Shown: one piece after another, positions 20,551 through 31,837 of the stretch
Layout: every line of letters begins with the position of its first letter
Position numbering within the stretch: the first letter of the stretch is position 1
NCBI RefSeq assembly: GCF_000264995.1
Contig: NW_006767442.1
Span: forward strand, 74,246 to 138,245
Source: Punctularia strigosozonata HHB-11173 SS5
Taxonomy: Eukaryota > Basidiomycota > Agaricomycetes > Corticiales > Punctulariaceae
DNA length: 64,000 bases
Direction of reading: 5' to 3'
Notes under the pieces: generated by a model
The model's input: the letters and a program-made list of their open reading frames with translations, nothing else
The model's database searches: none
What the model was told of the DNA's origin: nothing
Position numbers and translations under genes: made by a program

Positions 20551-20774
20551 CCAACCGCGCGGCGTTCGATCCTTGCCCCTTGCTTGCCGGCGCGCGCGTT
20601 ACATTCGAATGTTGCTCTGAACCGCTCGCTGCAACTACTCGCCGTCCGAACTACTACGTCTGCTAGTCGCTGTTGACTGGAGCCAGTCAGAGCAACCTTC
20701 AACGCGGCGTGCCGAAGGACCCGTCCAGTCCTCTCAAACGTGCCGTCTGAACTCTGCTTGAGTTGCTGCATATC
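20551..20774. promoter_or_regulatory. Short leader between the retroelement and the vacuolar protease gene
   Basis: Only 224 bp of host sequence separate the element's target duplication from the ATG at 20775. The proximal promoter or 5' UTR of the protease gene must lie here; anything further upstream was displaced about 9 kb by the insertion. Confidence 0.6.
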
Positions 20775-23700
20775 ATGAAGGTTTTGCATCATATTAAAAA
20801 TGCGCTGTCATTCAAGCCCATACCCGTTACCGTGCTCGCTGTTGTCATCTATGCAGTCCTCTTCGGGTCGGTGGTCGTGACCGACGAACTGCCGGATGTC
20901 CCCAAGGTCAAGCGATGGAAAGGGCTGAACCTTACGGAGGCTTACGCGGACTTGCACGTTGTGTGTACCACGACTAATTTTTGGTTGTAAGGCGTACTTA
21001 CTAACGTTCGCTCTGCGACAGGTTGCAGCTCGACCCCATCCTTACAATAGTCATGCAAACACCTACGTCCGAGCATACATCCTCGACCGACTGCAGCACA
21101 TAGCAGCACCCCATCGAAGCACCGTGTCCGTTGTTTCGGACCTCAACTCTACCGCGTCTTATTCAAACGTCTACTTCGAGGGCACCAATGTCCTCGTCAA
21201 GGTCGAAGGAACGCAGTCAAACGCGACCAACGACTACGAGGGCGGAGCCGTGCTTTTCAGCGCGCACTATGACTCCGTTTCTTCTGCACCCGGCGCCACC
21301 GACGATGGAATGGGTGTTGTCACTTTAATCCAGCTGGTGAAGTACCTTACGGAGCACCGTCCCCAGCGCACTGCGGTTTTCAACCTCAATAACGGTGAAG
21401 AGGATTGGTTGAACGGTGCCCATGCGTATGCGACCGCTTGAATCGCTTGGCGTCGTCTCACGTTACTGCCAGATTCCTCGAGCACCCATGGGCCAATTTG
21501 ACTACCACCTTCCTCAACCTCGAGGGCGCGGCGGCAGGCGGGTAAGTTGTAGAGCATCATAGTACATGCTTAAGAGATGGTGCTAACCATCCTCAATATG
21601 TTAGACGACCGCTCCTTTTCCGTGCTACCTCGCTCGCGCCGACGCGTGCCTTCCACGTCGACCACCCTCACGGAAACGTGCTTTCCGCAGATGCCTTTGC
21701 CCGTGGTGTCATTCGCTCTGGTACAGATTACTCCGTCTATGCCCAGGGTCTTGTTAGCTCGGCCAAGGATGTCGTCGTAAAGCCTGGTATGGTGATCGTT
21801 ATTGCAACACAGGAGTAGCAGCCTCACGGGCTTTTACAGGGATGGAAGGCCTAGACTTCGCATTCTACAAAGGCCGCAGCAAGTACCACACCAAGTACGA
21901 CTCTGTGGTCTACACAGAAGGCGGACAAAAAGCCTTGTGGGCGATGATGGATTCTGTAAGTTTGCTGACCTTCGTTGAGGTTGGAGCTTCACTAATGATT
22001 ATCGCAGGTTCGCTCCGCGAGCTCGACTTTGCTAAATACCACAAAGACAGAGAAATTGAGCGAGAGAGGGGAGGGCGTCGTCTATTTCGACCGTTCGTCT
22101 TCTCCGCATATAGAGTGCTCCAGGATGTAGCTCATGCTTCTATAGTGCTTGGACATTCGTTCGTGGTGTTCTCTGCGACAACGCTCCTCATTTTGGATAT
22201 CGTGCTTCTCATTGTCGGTCCTTTTGCCGTTCTTGCACTCTTGATTACCGTCATCATCCGCGCAAGGAAGGAGAAGGCCCGCGCGGAAGTAGAGAATGGA
22301 GTACCCGAAGTATGAATTTGATTCACAAATGAACTGGCCAATATGCAGCTGACCGCAAACCAGGGACTGGCAACCGGGGGAAGTGCAAAGGAGCTGATCC
22401 TAGCCTTAATCGGCTGGGCCAAATTTTGGGTCGCCCTCGTCATTGCCCTCGTAGCAGAAGGGCTGTTGGTGCTCGGATACGTCAAACTCAACCCCTTCGT
22501 ACGCTCCGTCGCTCCATGTTCCGTTTGACCCCTACTAATGCACGACTTCACCTCAGATTGTCCACTCGCGCCCGATACTCGTGATCGTCTCTGCTCTCGC
22601 GGTGGCATACATGACCCTTGCGCTTCCTCTCACCTTCTCGCATAGCAAGCCTTCGAAGGATGTACCACCCACATCCTCGCGACAGCAGAAGCTCGCAACT
22701 CTAGTGGAGATCTATCTGCTCACATGGGCATTCCTGCTTGGTGCGACCATCGCCCTCGGCAACGTGGGCATCGGAGGGCTGTACTGGGTGACGATCTGGA
22801 ACGCGCTTGCACTGATCGCGGGCATCTTCGGGTTAGTGGAGGCGCTTTTCAGAGTCAAGCACACGAAGAAGAGCGACGTGGGCCCCGGACTCGGTCAGGA
22901 GACGATAGAGGAGGAGCGTGGCGAAGAAGAAGAACGGAGGCTTGTGCGCGGCGTGAGATACGAAGTGGGCGGTACCGACACAGGAGCCAGTGATCTGGAC
23001 CATGGTGACCATGTTAGGGCGTATGGCGCTAGAGAAGACGAAGGGGAAGGTATGGTGGTTGAGACCGCCCCGACGGAAATCACTCCACTTATGTATCAGC
23101 ATCGGCGGAACCAGCCTGGTGCGACTGCGAAGGAGGAGTACGCCGAGAATGACGAGGTTGGGTGGTGGATCGTGCAGTTGCTGGTCCTCGTTCCCCTTCC
23201 GGTGATGTTGATCAGTCAGGTTGGAATCATGCTCGTCAACGCGATGAGCCAATCGCTCGTAGACGGCAGCAGTGCCACCACAGGTGAGTGCTCGAGAACA
23301 GTTGTGTCCCACCGTTCTGAAGCAAACACATATTCCCGCAGTGTATCTTGGCATCGCATTGCTGTCGTTGCTCGTCATCTTGCCAATTTCGCCTTTCATT
23401 CACAAATTGCATAATGGCCTAGTTGTGCTGGCGGCTGTCTTCCTCATCATATCCCTCGTCTTCACTTGGGTCGTATTCCCATTCAACCAGGACGCGCCCT
23501 TGAAGGTGTCGTTCAAGCAGATGGTTCATCTGGACGCAAAAGAGGGGGCACCTCATGCAGTCACCACCCTGATAGGACCAGCACAATATCTGCAGAAGCG
23601 TATCGTGGCTGAGCTGCCGTCGGCATGGGGGGCGGACGTGAACTGCACCTCGACCACGGATCCGAGACGTAAAGGGCTCACCGAGTGCTCCTGGTCAAGC

Positions 23701-24240
23701 ACCCTGTTGCCCGCGCACGGTTCATCATCCAACGTCCTTGACGCATCTTCGGATGACGAGACGTCGCTGGTTGCCCCTTCTCCCTTTACCAGTGCCACAG
23801 ATTGGCTGCAGTTCCGGACCAAGAAGACTTCACCGACATCCGCCATATTGTCCGTACGAGGGGCCAACACACGCAACTGCCGGCTGTACTTCGACAGCGC
23901 GCCTATATCATACTACAACGTAACGAGCTCGAATACGTCTGGCGACCTGCAGCCCGGCTACGAGATTGCCGACGAGGGCATCAAGGAGCTGCGCCTATGG
24001 AGTCGAACGTGGGATCGAGAGTTCGAGGTGGAGGTCGAGTGGAAGGGCATAGCAGGAGGCACGCTCGAGGGGCGTGCAAGCTGTCTCTGGAACGAGTACG
24101 CAAGTGGCGCGGCTGGTGGACCTAGCTCTGGCGGGCGTATCCCGGCGTATGAAGAGGTGCTTGCGTTCCTCCCTAAGTGGGCCGCCGCGACAAAGAGGGA
24201 CGATGGCCTGGTCGAAGCATGGATCACGTTCAAAATCTGA
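20775..24240 (+). CDS. PFF1: Vacuolar membrane protease, M28 zinc peptidase (PFF1 family)
   Basis: A multi-pass vacuolar membrane protein with a lumenal M28 metallopeptidase domain. The N terminus has a membrane anchor (PVTVLAVVIYAVLFGSVVV). The peptidase domain shows ARPHPYNSHAN, then zinc-ligand motifs SAHYDSVSSAPGATDDGMG (His, Asp), NNGEEDWLNGAHA (Glu pair) and KYHTKYDSVVY (His). Exons after 22000 encode several membrane helices, with a charged cytosolic loop around 22860-23150, and end in a long soluble C-terminal domain (WITFKI, stop 24238-24240). Introns follow GT-AG, e.g. after TTFLNLEGAAAGG, after GYVKLNPF and before VYLGIALLS. Start: the ATG at 20775 gives the usual short N-terminal tail before helix 1. 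It lies 225 bp downstream of the retroelement's target duplication, so its expression may be altered. Confidence 0.93.
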
Positions 24241-24507
24241 CTGGTGTAAAAATATATGTCCCCTTGCTCTCGTAAGCATGTATGTTCACTGACTACTTGT
24301 CGCGCTATAAATTGCCTCATTTACTAGCGTATGTCGACTCATGTTTGATGCCTCCAGTTGAACTGCTTCATATTGATGTGCTTGTTGGCGGTATGGTGGG
24401 TACAGCCATTCATTGACCTGACGACATAGATACATCCTGAGTATGCTGAGGCGCACTGGACAGTGTGTACAAGTACGGTGCTTGGGTCAACAATGGTGGC
24501 GTCGGGG

Positions 24508-25782
24508 TCAATGGTCGGTCCCGCTCTTCCAACTGACTGGGTTCGATGAGCGGACCGAGTGGTTGTAGATCAACCTGGTGCCACGATTCATGCCATGCCG
24601 AGGCTTGACACTCAGGCTCGATGTCGTCTGCTGAGCGCCGAGGCTCTGAGACATCTGCACAAAATTTATGTCGCTGGCGATGTTCAAGGGCAGTCCGGAC
24701 CTGAAGCAATCCATGAGCTCCGATGCAGCGGCCTCAAGAATGTTTTGGCTCACAACGCGAGGTCCCGAGTGATCGTCTAGGCGCCGTTTGAAGTGTCGCT
24801 CAGCCCCCGATATGTCTTCCGTGTTTCCGCGTTTACGATGCAGGGGTGAGCGCGGCGGTGTAATGATAGGTGAGGGCGACGGTTTTATTTGCGTGAGCTG
24901 CCGCTCGATGTCAGTTTCGGACTCCGTACGAGACTCTTGACTCTGGTTCTGGCTCTGTAAGTGCTTCCTGGGGGACGGTGAGCATTGCCCAGCTAGGGCC
25001 TCGACGGGATCTGGTATAGCATTGACACCGCTCGGGAACGAGATGAAATTGTCGCCGGAGTCGTCAAGTTCATCCTCAGCGATCGCTGAAATATGCCGAG
25101 GTCGGGCCCTTGATGTTGCCTTCGTGATCATATCATCGAAATTCGGCGATGGCGGAACTGTCTCCGCAGGCGGAGTGACCATCGGCGACGACTTCTGCTC
25201 GATCATGCTGAACCGCGTATGTGGCGTTGACGGTGGCATGTCGAGGTCCGAGGTCGAGGCCACCGAAGAATGGCGGCGCGAAGTGACTCCAGCGAGGGCA
25301 TAGTATGCGGCTTGATTGCCTGGTGGGATGAAACTGGATGTTTCTGACACGGGCGTGTCCGACTGCGTTTGCGATTGCCGCTTGCTCGAGGAGGATAGAC
25401 GCCGTAGAGCTATAGGAAATGGTGCCGACCGTGACAACCTGGCAGCGCGTATATCAAGTCCTTGCGAGTCGCTGCCAGACCGCACATTGCCAGACGTAGT
25501 AGAAGAGGACTGGATCGTGCCATACGCGTCAAGGAAACTGTCTAAAGGGTAACGAGTCAACATTATGAACTGAGAACCCCTCTGAAGCTCTGGGGCCATG
25601 TGCGCACATGTAAGTCCGTGTGCACCGTCTTGGGCGCGGCGTTCGATGACCAGGTCACTAGATCGTATTGGCAGTAGTTGGTCGCAATGATCGACAAGAA
25701 CATGGTTCAGTAGAGCCTCTTGTTGACGGAAGGTCTGCCGGCACCAGTCCCAGCCGCAGGCCCACATTACGGTTTTCGACAT
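24508..25782 (-). CDS. Protein with a single N-terminal C2H2 zinc finger, otherwise disordered
   Basis: A 424-aa single-exon frame. Residues C9, C14, H27 and H32 form a C-x4-C-x12-H-x4-H zinc finger (CGWDWCRQTF...LLNHVLVDH), so nucleic-acid or protein binding is likely. The rest is rich in Ser, Pro, Thr and Gln, with TPPRSP-like sites that could be phosphorylated and a basic patch (ERHFKRRLDDH). One finger alone seldom gives specific DNA binding. A coding-like tail in another frame continues to a stop at 24410, but no intron of normal length links it, so the stop at 24508 is preferred. It is divergent from CMC4, with a MITE in the shared upstream region. Confidence 0.75.
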   Translation of the reverse strand: MSKTVMWACGWDWCRQTFRQQEALLNHVLVDHCDQLLPIRSSDLVIERRAQDGAHGLTCAHMAPELQRGSQFIMLTRYPLDSFLDAYGTIQSSSTTSGNVRSGSDSQGLDIRAARLSRSAPFPIALRRLSSSSKRQSQTQSDTPVSETSSFIPPGNQAAYYALAGVTSRRHSSVASTSDLDMPPSTPHTRFSMIEQKSSPMVTPPAETVPPSPNFDDMITKATSRARPRHISAIAEDELDDSGDNFISFPSGVNAIPDPVEALAGQCSPSPRKHLQSQNQSQESRTESETDIERQLTQIKPSPSPIITPPRSPLHRKRGNTEDISGAERHFKRRLDDHSGPRVVSQNILEAAASELMDCFRSGLPLNIASDINFVQMSQSLGAQQTTSSLSVKPRHGMNRGTRLIYNHSVRSSNPVSWKSGTDH

Positions 25783-25929
25783 GAAGCTGTACTAGAGTGC
25801 GGTTGGACAAAGTCTGAAGCTGGAACAGCCGCAGGTGGCATGTGATGCGGGCAGCGGCAGCCAGTGGCAGACTGAGAAGTGCGGTCGCTGGCGATGACGA
25901 CAGTGGCGACACCCCAACTTCGGTTGGTA

Positions 25930-26144
25930 AGATAGGGCTCATTCAGTTTCAACAGGTTCCACGGGTCTTGCTAGTCGAATAAAATAATTTACGCTCAAAA
26001 TTCACAGAAATCGCCGCCACAGATTTCAAGATAATGTACATTCAAAGAGAATTGTGGTTTTAGATTTAGAGAGTGTACCCCGTAGCGAGTGGAATTCGCT
26101 GCGCAGCACTTATCACACCTGTTGAAACTGAATGAGCCCTATCT
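25930..26144. mobile_element. 215-bp MITE with 28-bp terminal inverted repeats and TA target duplication
   Basis: The ends are perfect inverted repeats: left arm 25930-25957 (outer bases AGATAGGGCTCATTCAGTTT) and right arm 26117-26144. Each is bordered by TA (25928-25929 and 26145-26146), as expected for a Tc1/mariner-type target duplication. The 159-bp interior is AT-rich and non-coding. The TIRs differ from those of the Tc1 copy at 1490, so another transposase must have moved it. It sits between the divergent starts of the zinc-finger gene (25782) and CMC4 (26263). Confidence 0.85.
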
Positions 26145-26262
26145 TAACTCGTTCGTAGTCTCCCTAATAGTCAGACTCTCGATGCGCAGTGAAGACAGTC
26201 GTTCGTAACTCGCTAGACGAGGTCCAAACATCTACGACGGGCAAAGTTTCTAGAATCTTGCG

Positions 26263-26592
26263 ATGCCGGAGGTAAATCATCTACATCTAACTGACCTCGT
26301 CGGGGGGCGGGGCGGACCTGACTCAACCCAGGACGGAGAGCCAGCTTGTCAAGCACAAGGCGAGTTCTTTCGTCATGATGGCTCTCCACGACCGTTAATG
26401 ACAGTGTCTAATACAGCATGCACGCTACAAACATGCTTGAACAAGAACACATATCAGCCCGAGAAATGCGACGCGCAGCTGCGTGAGCTCTACACGTGCT
26501 GTCAACGTTTCTATGAAGCGACAGGGGACAAAGGAGAATCGACAGCGTGTCCTATGCCAAGCGTGGTGCGCAGATGGCTGAAGAATCATTGA
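26263..26592 (+). CDS. CMC4: CMC4, twin Cx9C mitochondrial intermembrane-space protein, 70 aa
   Basis: A small Mia40-imported protein of the intermembrane space (human homologue CMC4/MTCP1 p8). Three coding exons: 26263-26271 (only MPE), 26332-26359, 26417-26592, together 213 nt. The protein reads MPEDGEPACQAQ then ACTLQTCLNKNTYQPEKC and ELYTCCQRFYEATG, ending PMPSVVRRWLKNH. The Cys spacing (CxxxAC...C-x9-C...CC) follows the CMC4 family closely. The first intron is GT-AG; the second keeps the frame only as a GC-AG intron (AAG|GCGAGT at 26360, end ATACAG at 26416). The first coding exon is just nine bases. Confidence 0.93.
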   Translation: MPEVNHLHLTDLVGGRGGPDSTQDGEPACQAQGEFFRHDGSPRPLMTVSNTACTLQTCLNKNTYQPEKCDAQLRELYTCCQRFYEATGDKGESTACPMPSVVRRWLKNH

Positions 26593-27458
26593 CGATGCGC
26601 TTGAGGAAACGGAAAGTGTGTAAGCCGCCGTGATAACACTCGCATTTCCAGTATCCTCTGAGCCCTCCGATAGGTCGTGATTGGCTATATCTGGTAGGAC
26701 GCTGCGCATGAAGACCAACGGAATGTTTGCCTCCCGGCGCGGCTTTTCGCGGCCCGAGATACCACCATGTGTGCGCCGACATCCTGAGATGCTGATTGAA
26801 GCTTCGCATATGACGTACCGTGTATGCAATCCCGTGTACGTTCATGGACTCAGCAATTGAGGTGATCTCCACCTTATACCCATTGCTCGCGCATAGTTCA
26901 ACTGTGGGATCCTAAGCAGCTTAGCATCCGCCGGCGCGCACCTCCCGGTACGAGCTCGAAATACTTATCGTCCTCATCTCGTCCAAGATAACCTTGCCGA
27001 CGGGAATCTCTGTTAGACCATGGCGTCATGACATCGAACTGCTCCTCGGCTCCGGACAAGGTTTCCGAAATCATGTTATCGGACTTCCCCTCGAACGTGC
27101 ATCTTGAAATCTACCGACGAAGCCATGCAGAAACCGTCTGAATATCATCCTCACCGTGTCATCTAGGTTGATCTTCGGCGTCAATACGGGTACACCTTTG
27201 TTCGCTAAATCATACGACAAGCACACCCCTTCCTCACTTCCCTACACGCATGGATCTGTATGGTCGTCTTATCGCAGATAGGATACACCCTATGGACCGG
27301 CATTCCTCGTCTTCGTATTTCGGGAGGACAATTGCGACCGGAGGCGTATAAGTACGCTATATGACACATGGGATATCTTGCGCTGCTTTCTTGAGGCTGC
27401 ACTTCTGCCGTTCGCTGATCATTCGGTCGAGGGGAAATCAGGTTGTCGTTCATGAATC
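26593..27458. other. Gene-free stretch between CMC4 and a secreted-protein gene
   Basis: About 870 bp. Open frames are short on both strands, without family motifs or consistent splice sites. It holds the CMC4 3' UTR and the promoter of the next gene. No repeat was seen. Confidence 0.4.
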
Positions 27459-28604
27459 ATGTCGCTCGGATTTCTCGCGTACATCACACTCGCGTTCCTG
27501 TGCCAGAACGTATACGCGCAAACATGGTGAGTTCGCCGTCAAACTATTCATACGAGTCGTGGAGTCTCCATCTCTGATCGTACATGTGCTCAGGTACTTC
27601 CTGCGCTACCAAACTCCCTCAGGCGCAGCATTTACCCACCTGAGTGGAAATATGATTGCGTACGTGTCGCCGCCCTTGTTCATACGCTTTACGAGAACGA
27701 CTGCGCAGACCCACGCTTCCTGAAGCCGCAACTTACTATCTCTGGCCGGGGCTGCAGCCCCCGGACAATTCGGGTAAGTATACATGGTCCGACGATTCCG
27801 CGGCGAGGGCGGCACTCTCATCTCCAACCCTCAGGTGTCCTGCAACAGGTTCTTGATGGACGAAGCGGGACATGGTGGATCGGAAGCGGTTGGTGCTGCT
27901 CGAACCCGAGTTTGGCCTGGGGAAGCGGTTTCAATGGTGATTCTTTCATGTCAATCCTGTCGAAGTTACACAGGTTGTCTATGAAAAGCACTGATCACGC
28001 TATCAAGTCGCCGCCGGTACCACGATCGCCTTCTCCAATGACGACTCCAACCGAGATGGTACATGGGACACCAGCCTCTCGGACAGCAGCAGTTCTGCCA
28101 CCGGCTCCTTCGACCTTTGTGAGTAGCACCGGCAAGATGCTCCTCTCCGCGGACGATACAAGGGCGGAGGCTGACTACCTACTATAGATTCCACAAGGTC
28201 TATGAATCAGGCTATTTTTGCCATCGAGCTTTATGATGTGAGCGCGACCCTCTGACCGGGTTCTCGCGTTCCATCCCATGCTCAACCTGACGTTGACAGG
28301 TGAGTTGGAACTTCGGAAAGCTGACCTTCACCGACGTCGTCATGGTACGTCATTCTCCCCTTCGGTGTTGTTCTACCGGACCTTCAGAGAGCTAAAATTT
28401 AAAACTTATTGATAACCCCAACTGCGGATTGCCGTCGTGCGCCACATGCAGGTCGCCAACACTACTTCCACGTCCTGGTGCACGAACGGGCCGTCCAATT
28501 ACAACAACGCCGCGGTCGTCCAGATCGCGACGCCCACGGTTACGGTCAGTGGCGCGTCGAGCACCTGTTCCGTCAGTAGCATCGTGCTCGTGAGCCCCGC
28601 CTGA
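27459..28604 (+). CDS. Secreted glycoprotein of unknown function, many short exons
   Basis: The ATG at 27459 opens a signal peptide (MSLGFLAYITLAFLCQNVYA). Joined exons give CRSIYPPEWKYDC, YLWPGLQPPDNSGVLQQVLD, GTWWIGSGWCCSNPSLAWGS, GTTIAFSNDDSNRDGTWDTS, MNQAIFAIELYD, VSWNFGKLTFTDVVM and TSWCTNGPSNYNNAAV, ending SSIVLVSPA at the stop 28602-28604. The Trp-rich, beta-strand-like pattern and W-P-G-x-Q-P-P-D motif recall a group of secreted basidiomycete proteins without a known activity; this is from memory of the pattern, not a search. No catalytic motif could be named. An upstream out-of-frame ATG overlaps the start. Confidence 0.7.
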
Positions 28605-29072
28605 TGCCTGTAGTATGGTACCGACGGAGAGAATGGAACGACGGGCCTTCATTAGTTCGCCACCGCTAGAGATCGCCACTTGCTTCCGTGCCTCACGCTT
28701 TCGCTTTTGGAGTTAACGGTCGATCGGAGCATTCCATTCCACCGTGATATTCCTCCGTGTTCTTGACATCGTGGGATGCGCTGCCCGCGAGTTGACCGTG
28801 GTTCGCACCGCCGTTCATGCATACGGACGGGGGGAGGTTTAATTGCGTTCGACGGCTATCTGGATCAACGGCTAGCCGCTGTGCCGGTGTGAGCAGCCCT
28901 GTGCTCGAAGCAAGAAAGTCCTTAACCTAAAATAAGCAGACGTCATCGCCACGGCTTCACGATATCAACGCGACGCGTCCCTCTGGTCGATTGACCTTAC
29001 CCCGCGTTCTCCAAACCGTCTTGGCTGGAGCTCGTCGATCCCGACGATAGCCGTTTACTCTCGGCCCCGGCC
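28605..29072. other. Intergenic region, nothing seen
   Basis: 468 bp between two plus-strand genes. No supported ORF or repeat. It includes the 3' UTR of the secreted-protein gene and the upstream region of the next. Confidence 0.4.
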
Positions 29073-31323
29073 ATGCCCAAACGCCCGACAACCCCCGAGC
29101 CTAGCGACGATGAGCCGAGATACTTCACCGTCGTGAACCCGTACCCAGCACACGCGAACATGGAGCTGCCGCAGGACCGCAAAGATTTCGCATTCTGGCT
29201 GGCGTGCATTGTCGGAATGAAAGATCTCATATCTTTCTTCCACAAGCCGAGCGTCAGTGCACTCGTGGCTTTTATGGTAACATCTTGTACTGAATGCCTT
29301 CCTTGTATGGTGCCTCGTGTTGACCAATGCAGTCACCGAGCATGGTCATCATCGAGATCGCGAGATCGTCCACAGCGGACACTCGTCTCCTTGGAATGCA
29401 CAAGGCATGATTACGCCATGTTTCAACTCGCACCGCTCGCTAAGCCTAGCCTCGTTTAGTGGTCTGAATTTCTCCGTAATCCGGATGAATCAGAGAAGTG
29501 CCGCGTCAGCAAGATTTTCTATTGCACGCACAACACCGGAAGGAAGGTTCAGAAAACCGGTAAGGACGATTGATTACTGCCCGGAGCTATCTCGTTGATC
29601 CTTCCAAAGGCTGGAAGAGGATCTACGTCGAAGAACACTGGTTTACGGAGGCAGGATGGAAACCGAACAATAAGTACGTCTGCACCTCATGTGATATACA
29701 CGCTCTGATCATAGTACGCAGACTCATCATGCACCCGTACCCACCCTCGCATTGGTGCCTACCACCACCGGAGGACAAGACTACAGCTGGGCTTTGTCGG
29801 CCGCTCCCTGTCAAGACCTTCCCGCCTCCACAGCCAGAACTTCAACCGAAACGTAAGCGAAGGCGCCCCTCGTTTCGAAGAATCTCTCTCTTACGAATAT
29901 CATACCAGCCGGTTCTGAACAGTGGCTGAAGACACGCGGACCGCAGCCTATACAACCCGTGCCACGCCTTCCTGGCGGGGCGTGGGCCAGGGGAGCACCG
30001 TCTGCCAGCGTTGCTCCGAAGATCGCCAGCGGGAAGTCCGCGCCTTCGCCCAACGCGTTCATGCAGATGAACGACGCCGGTCACATGCGGCCATCCGCTG
30101 GAGCGTGGCACTCATTCGCAGCGACTCCTACCGCATCGCCTTCGACATATACTCAGATTCGATACACCGCAAGCACCTCCGACGCACCTGACTCTTGGGA
30201 TGCGCTGATCGCTAGATCGCCCAACGATCCCCTCTCCTGGGCCGATGACGTGGCCCGAGCGTCACGTTCGCATTCGCCAACGAGCTCGTCTGGATACGAA
30301 GCTCCGTTAGTCCCCCCAGGTCTCACCAAACCGATTCGTAGTTCCCCTTTGACGGTCGGTGGTCCGCCGCCAGGGTTGACGGACGCTGAGACCAGCGATG
30401 GCGACGAGTCTTTGCCTAGAACTGGTGTTGATCGGGAGTTCGATATGATCGCTGCTCTCGAGGAGGAATTCGGCAGCGTCAGCGTCGCTGCAGAACCGGA
30501 AGCAGGGGCAGGAACTGTAGCATCAGCTGCTGCGGAAGAGGAGACGGATCTGTGGGCGGACTACATGAAACCTAAGGACGCCCCTCTCCTGCCCAGTCAG
30601 CGAGACTGCCCCGAACATGGACGCACTTGCAAGAAGGGCATTTGCGCCCAGTACGCCAAGATGAAGCGGGACCAAAGGAGGGAACAGGAACGTCAAGAAA
30701 GGGACACAGCGCGTGAAGAAAGGGCCATGGTCCGAGCAAGACGAGGTCGCGGTCGCGGTCGCGGTCGCGGTTCTTCTGGTCCTCAAGCACCACCCGCATC
30801 ACAAGGTCGGCCAGGTGAGTATCATTTCTCAAACGTTCATGTCATACGCGTCCGTCAGTGAGCGCATTTTGACGAAGTTGTTTGCTTTGCTCTCGGTGTC
30901 GGGCGCTCGGTCGCAGCTGATCGTGGATCTGCAACTGGCCTGCCGTCACCTGCGTCCCAACGCTCGCACTCCGATGGCTCTGCCACAACCGCGGCTTCCG
31001 GCGGAGGCAGAAATGCGTGGGTGCCAACGCCTCAGAGGGGGGACCAATCCGAGGCAGGCTCGGCTGCCTCCTGGGGTGTCATGTCAGAGGATCCGTGGGG
31101 CTCAAAGACCCCTGTCGCTTGGGACAAGAGCAGCAGCACCGGTTCCGCATCGACGGTGACGTCCGCCAGAGATGCGAAACCGAACTCCATGGTTAGATCC
31201 GCTAGCGGGGCGGCGTGGGGCGGAAGCACCGGCTCTTGCAAAGGCGGACGAGCCCCGAGCGTGGCGGGTAGCCAGTCTAGTAGTGCATGGGGTACATACT
31301 CCAACGATCCCTGGGGAGACTGA
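29073..31323 (+). CDS. Unknown protein with Cys/His motif, RG repeat and WG/DPWG tail
   Basis: Start MPKRPTTPEPSDDEPRYFTV; exons join through a folded N-terminal part (FAFWLACIVGMKDLISFFHK, then GWKRIYVEEHWFTEAGWKP), a long Ser/Pro-rich disordered part, a short motif CPEHGRTCKKGICAQYAKMK (about 30609-30670) that could bind zinc, a coiled, Arg/Glu-rich helix (QRREQERQERDTAREERAMV), an RG repeat (about 30744-30771) and a C terminus with repeated SxAWG / NDPWGD words. RG boxes and W-G motifs are common in RNA-binding or RNA-silencing proteins (GW proteins bind Argonaute), but that role is only inference. I do not recognise a named family. Confidence 0.7.
30744..30771 (+). repeat. GGTCGC hexanucleotide microsatellite encoding RG repeats
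   Basis: More than four tandem GGTCGC units give RGRGRGRG in frame. Unit number could vary between strains without breaking the frame. Confidence 0.8.
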
Positions 31324-31837
31324 TGTCTATACTACTCAGTACGTTCTGCCTGCTATCTGCTTGCATTTATATCTCTAGGCTCGAATGTTTGATTTTGTGC
31401 TCTCGTCGCTCTACCTGTACATCTATACCTTTATCGTGTTATCGAGTTCGTCACTTCCGCTGACCGGATGATTGGATTATAAGGGTGGTGTTGACTGGAG
31501 TTTTGCGTTCTCTCAACCTTGGCGTGCATTTGAATTTACCCAGAATCGTACAGCGATCGGGTAGAGGTAGTTCCATTGCTGTCTATTCGTGGAAAGCGTG
31601 CTTATCGTACAAGAAAATCCTCTTCGCAATGGTAACATCTGTCTCTGTTCAAAGACGACGAAGCAGGCAAGCCACGGATAACATGAAGATGGCCCATGGT
31701 CTGCATTGGCGTGAAAGGCGCCGAGCTCTTCGAGTTCACCTGATCGAGATATTAAGGAGGTCTGACGGAATCATTCGAGCCTGATGTACGTTGCGCTGCC
31801 TGTCGAAAATCTGCTGGTCGGGTATGATAATGTGGTA
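31324..31837. other. Convergent 3' region, nothing seen
   Basis: 514 bp between the stop of the RG-repeat gene and the stop of TAF10. No supported ORF. Confidence 0.4.

Noticed and set aside
24410-24507. Extra 3' exon of the zinc-finger gene
   Set aside because: Coding-like, but the only in-frame splice pair would make a 38-bp intron, shorter than any other here.
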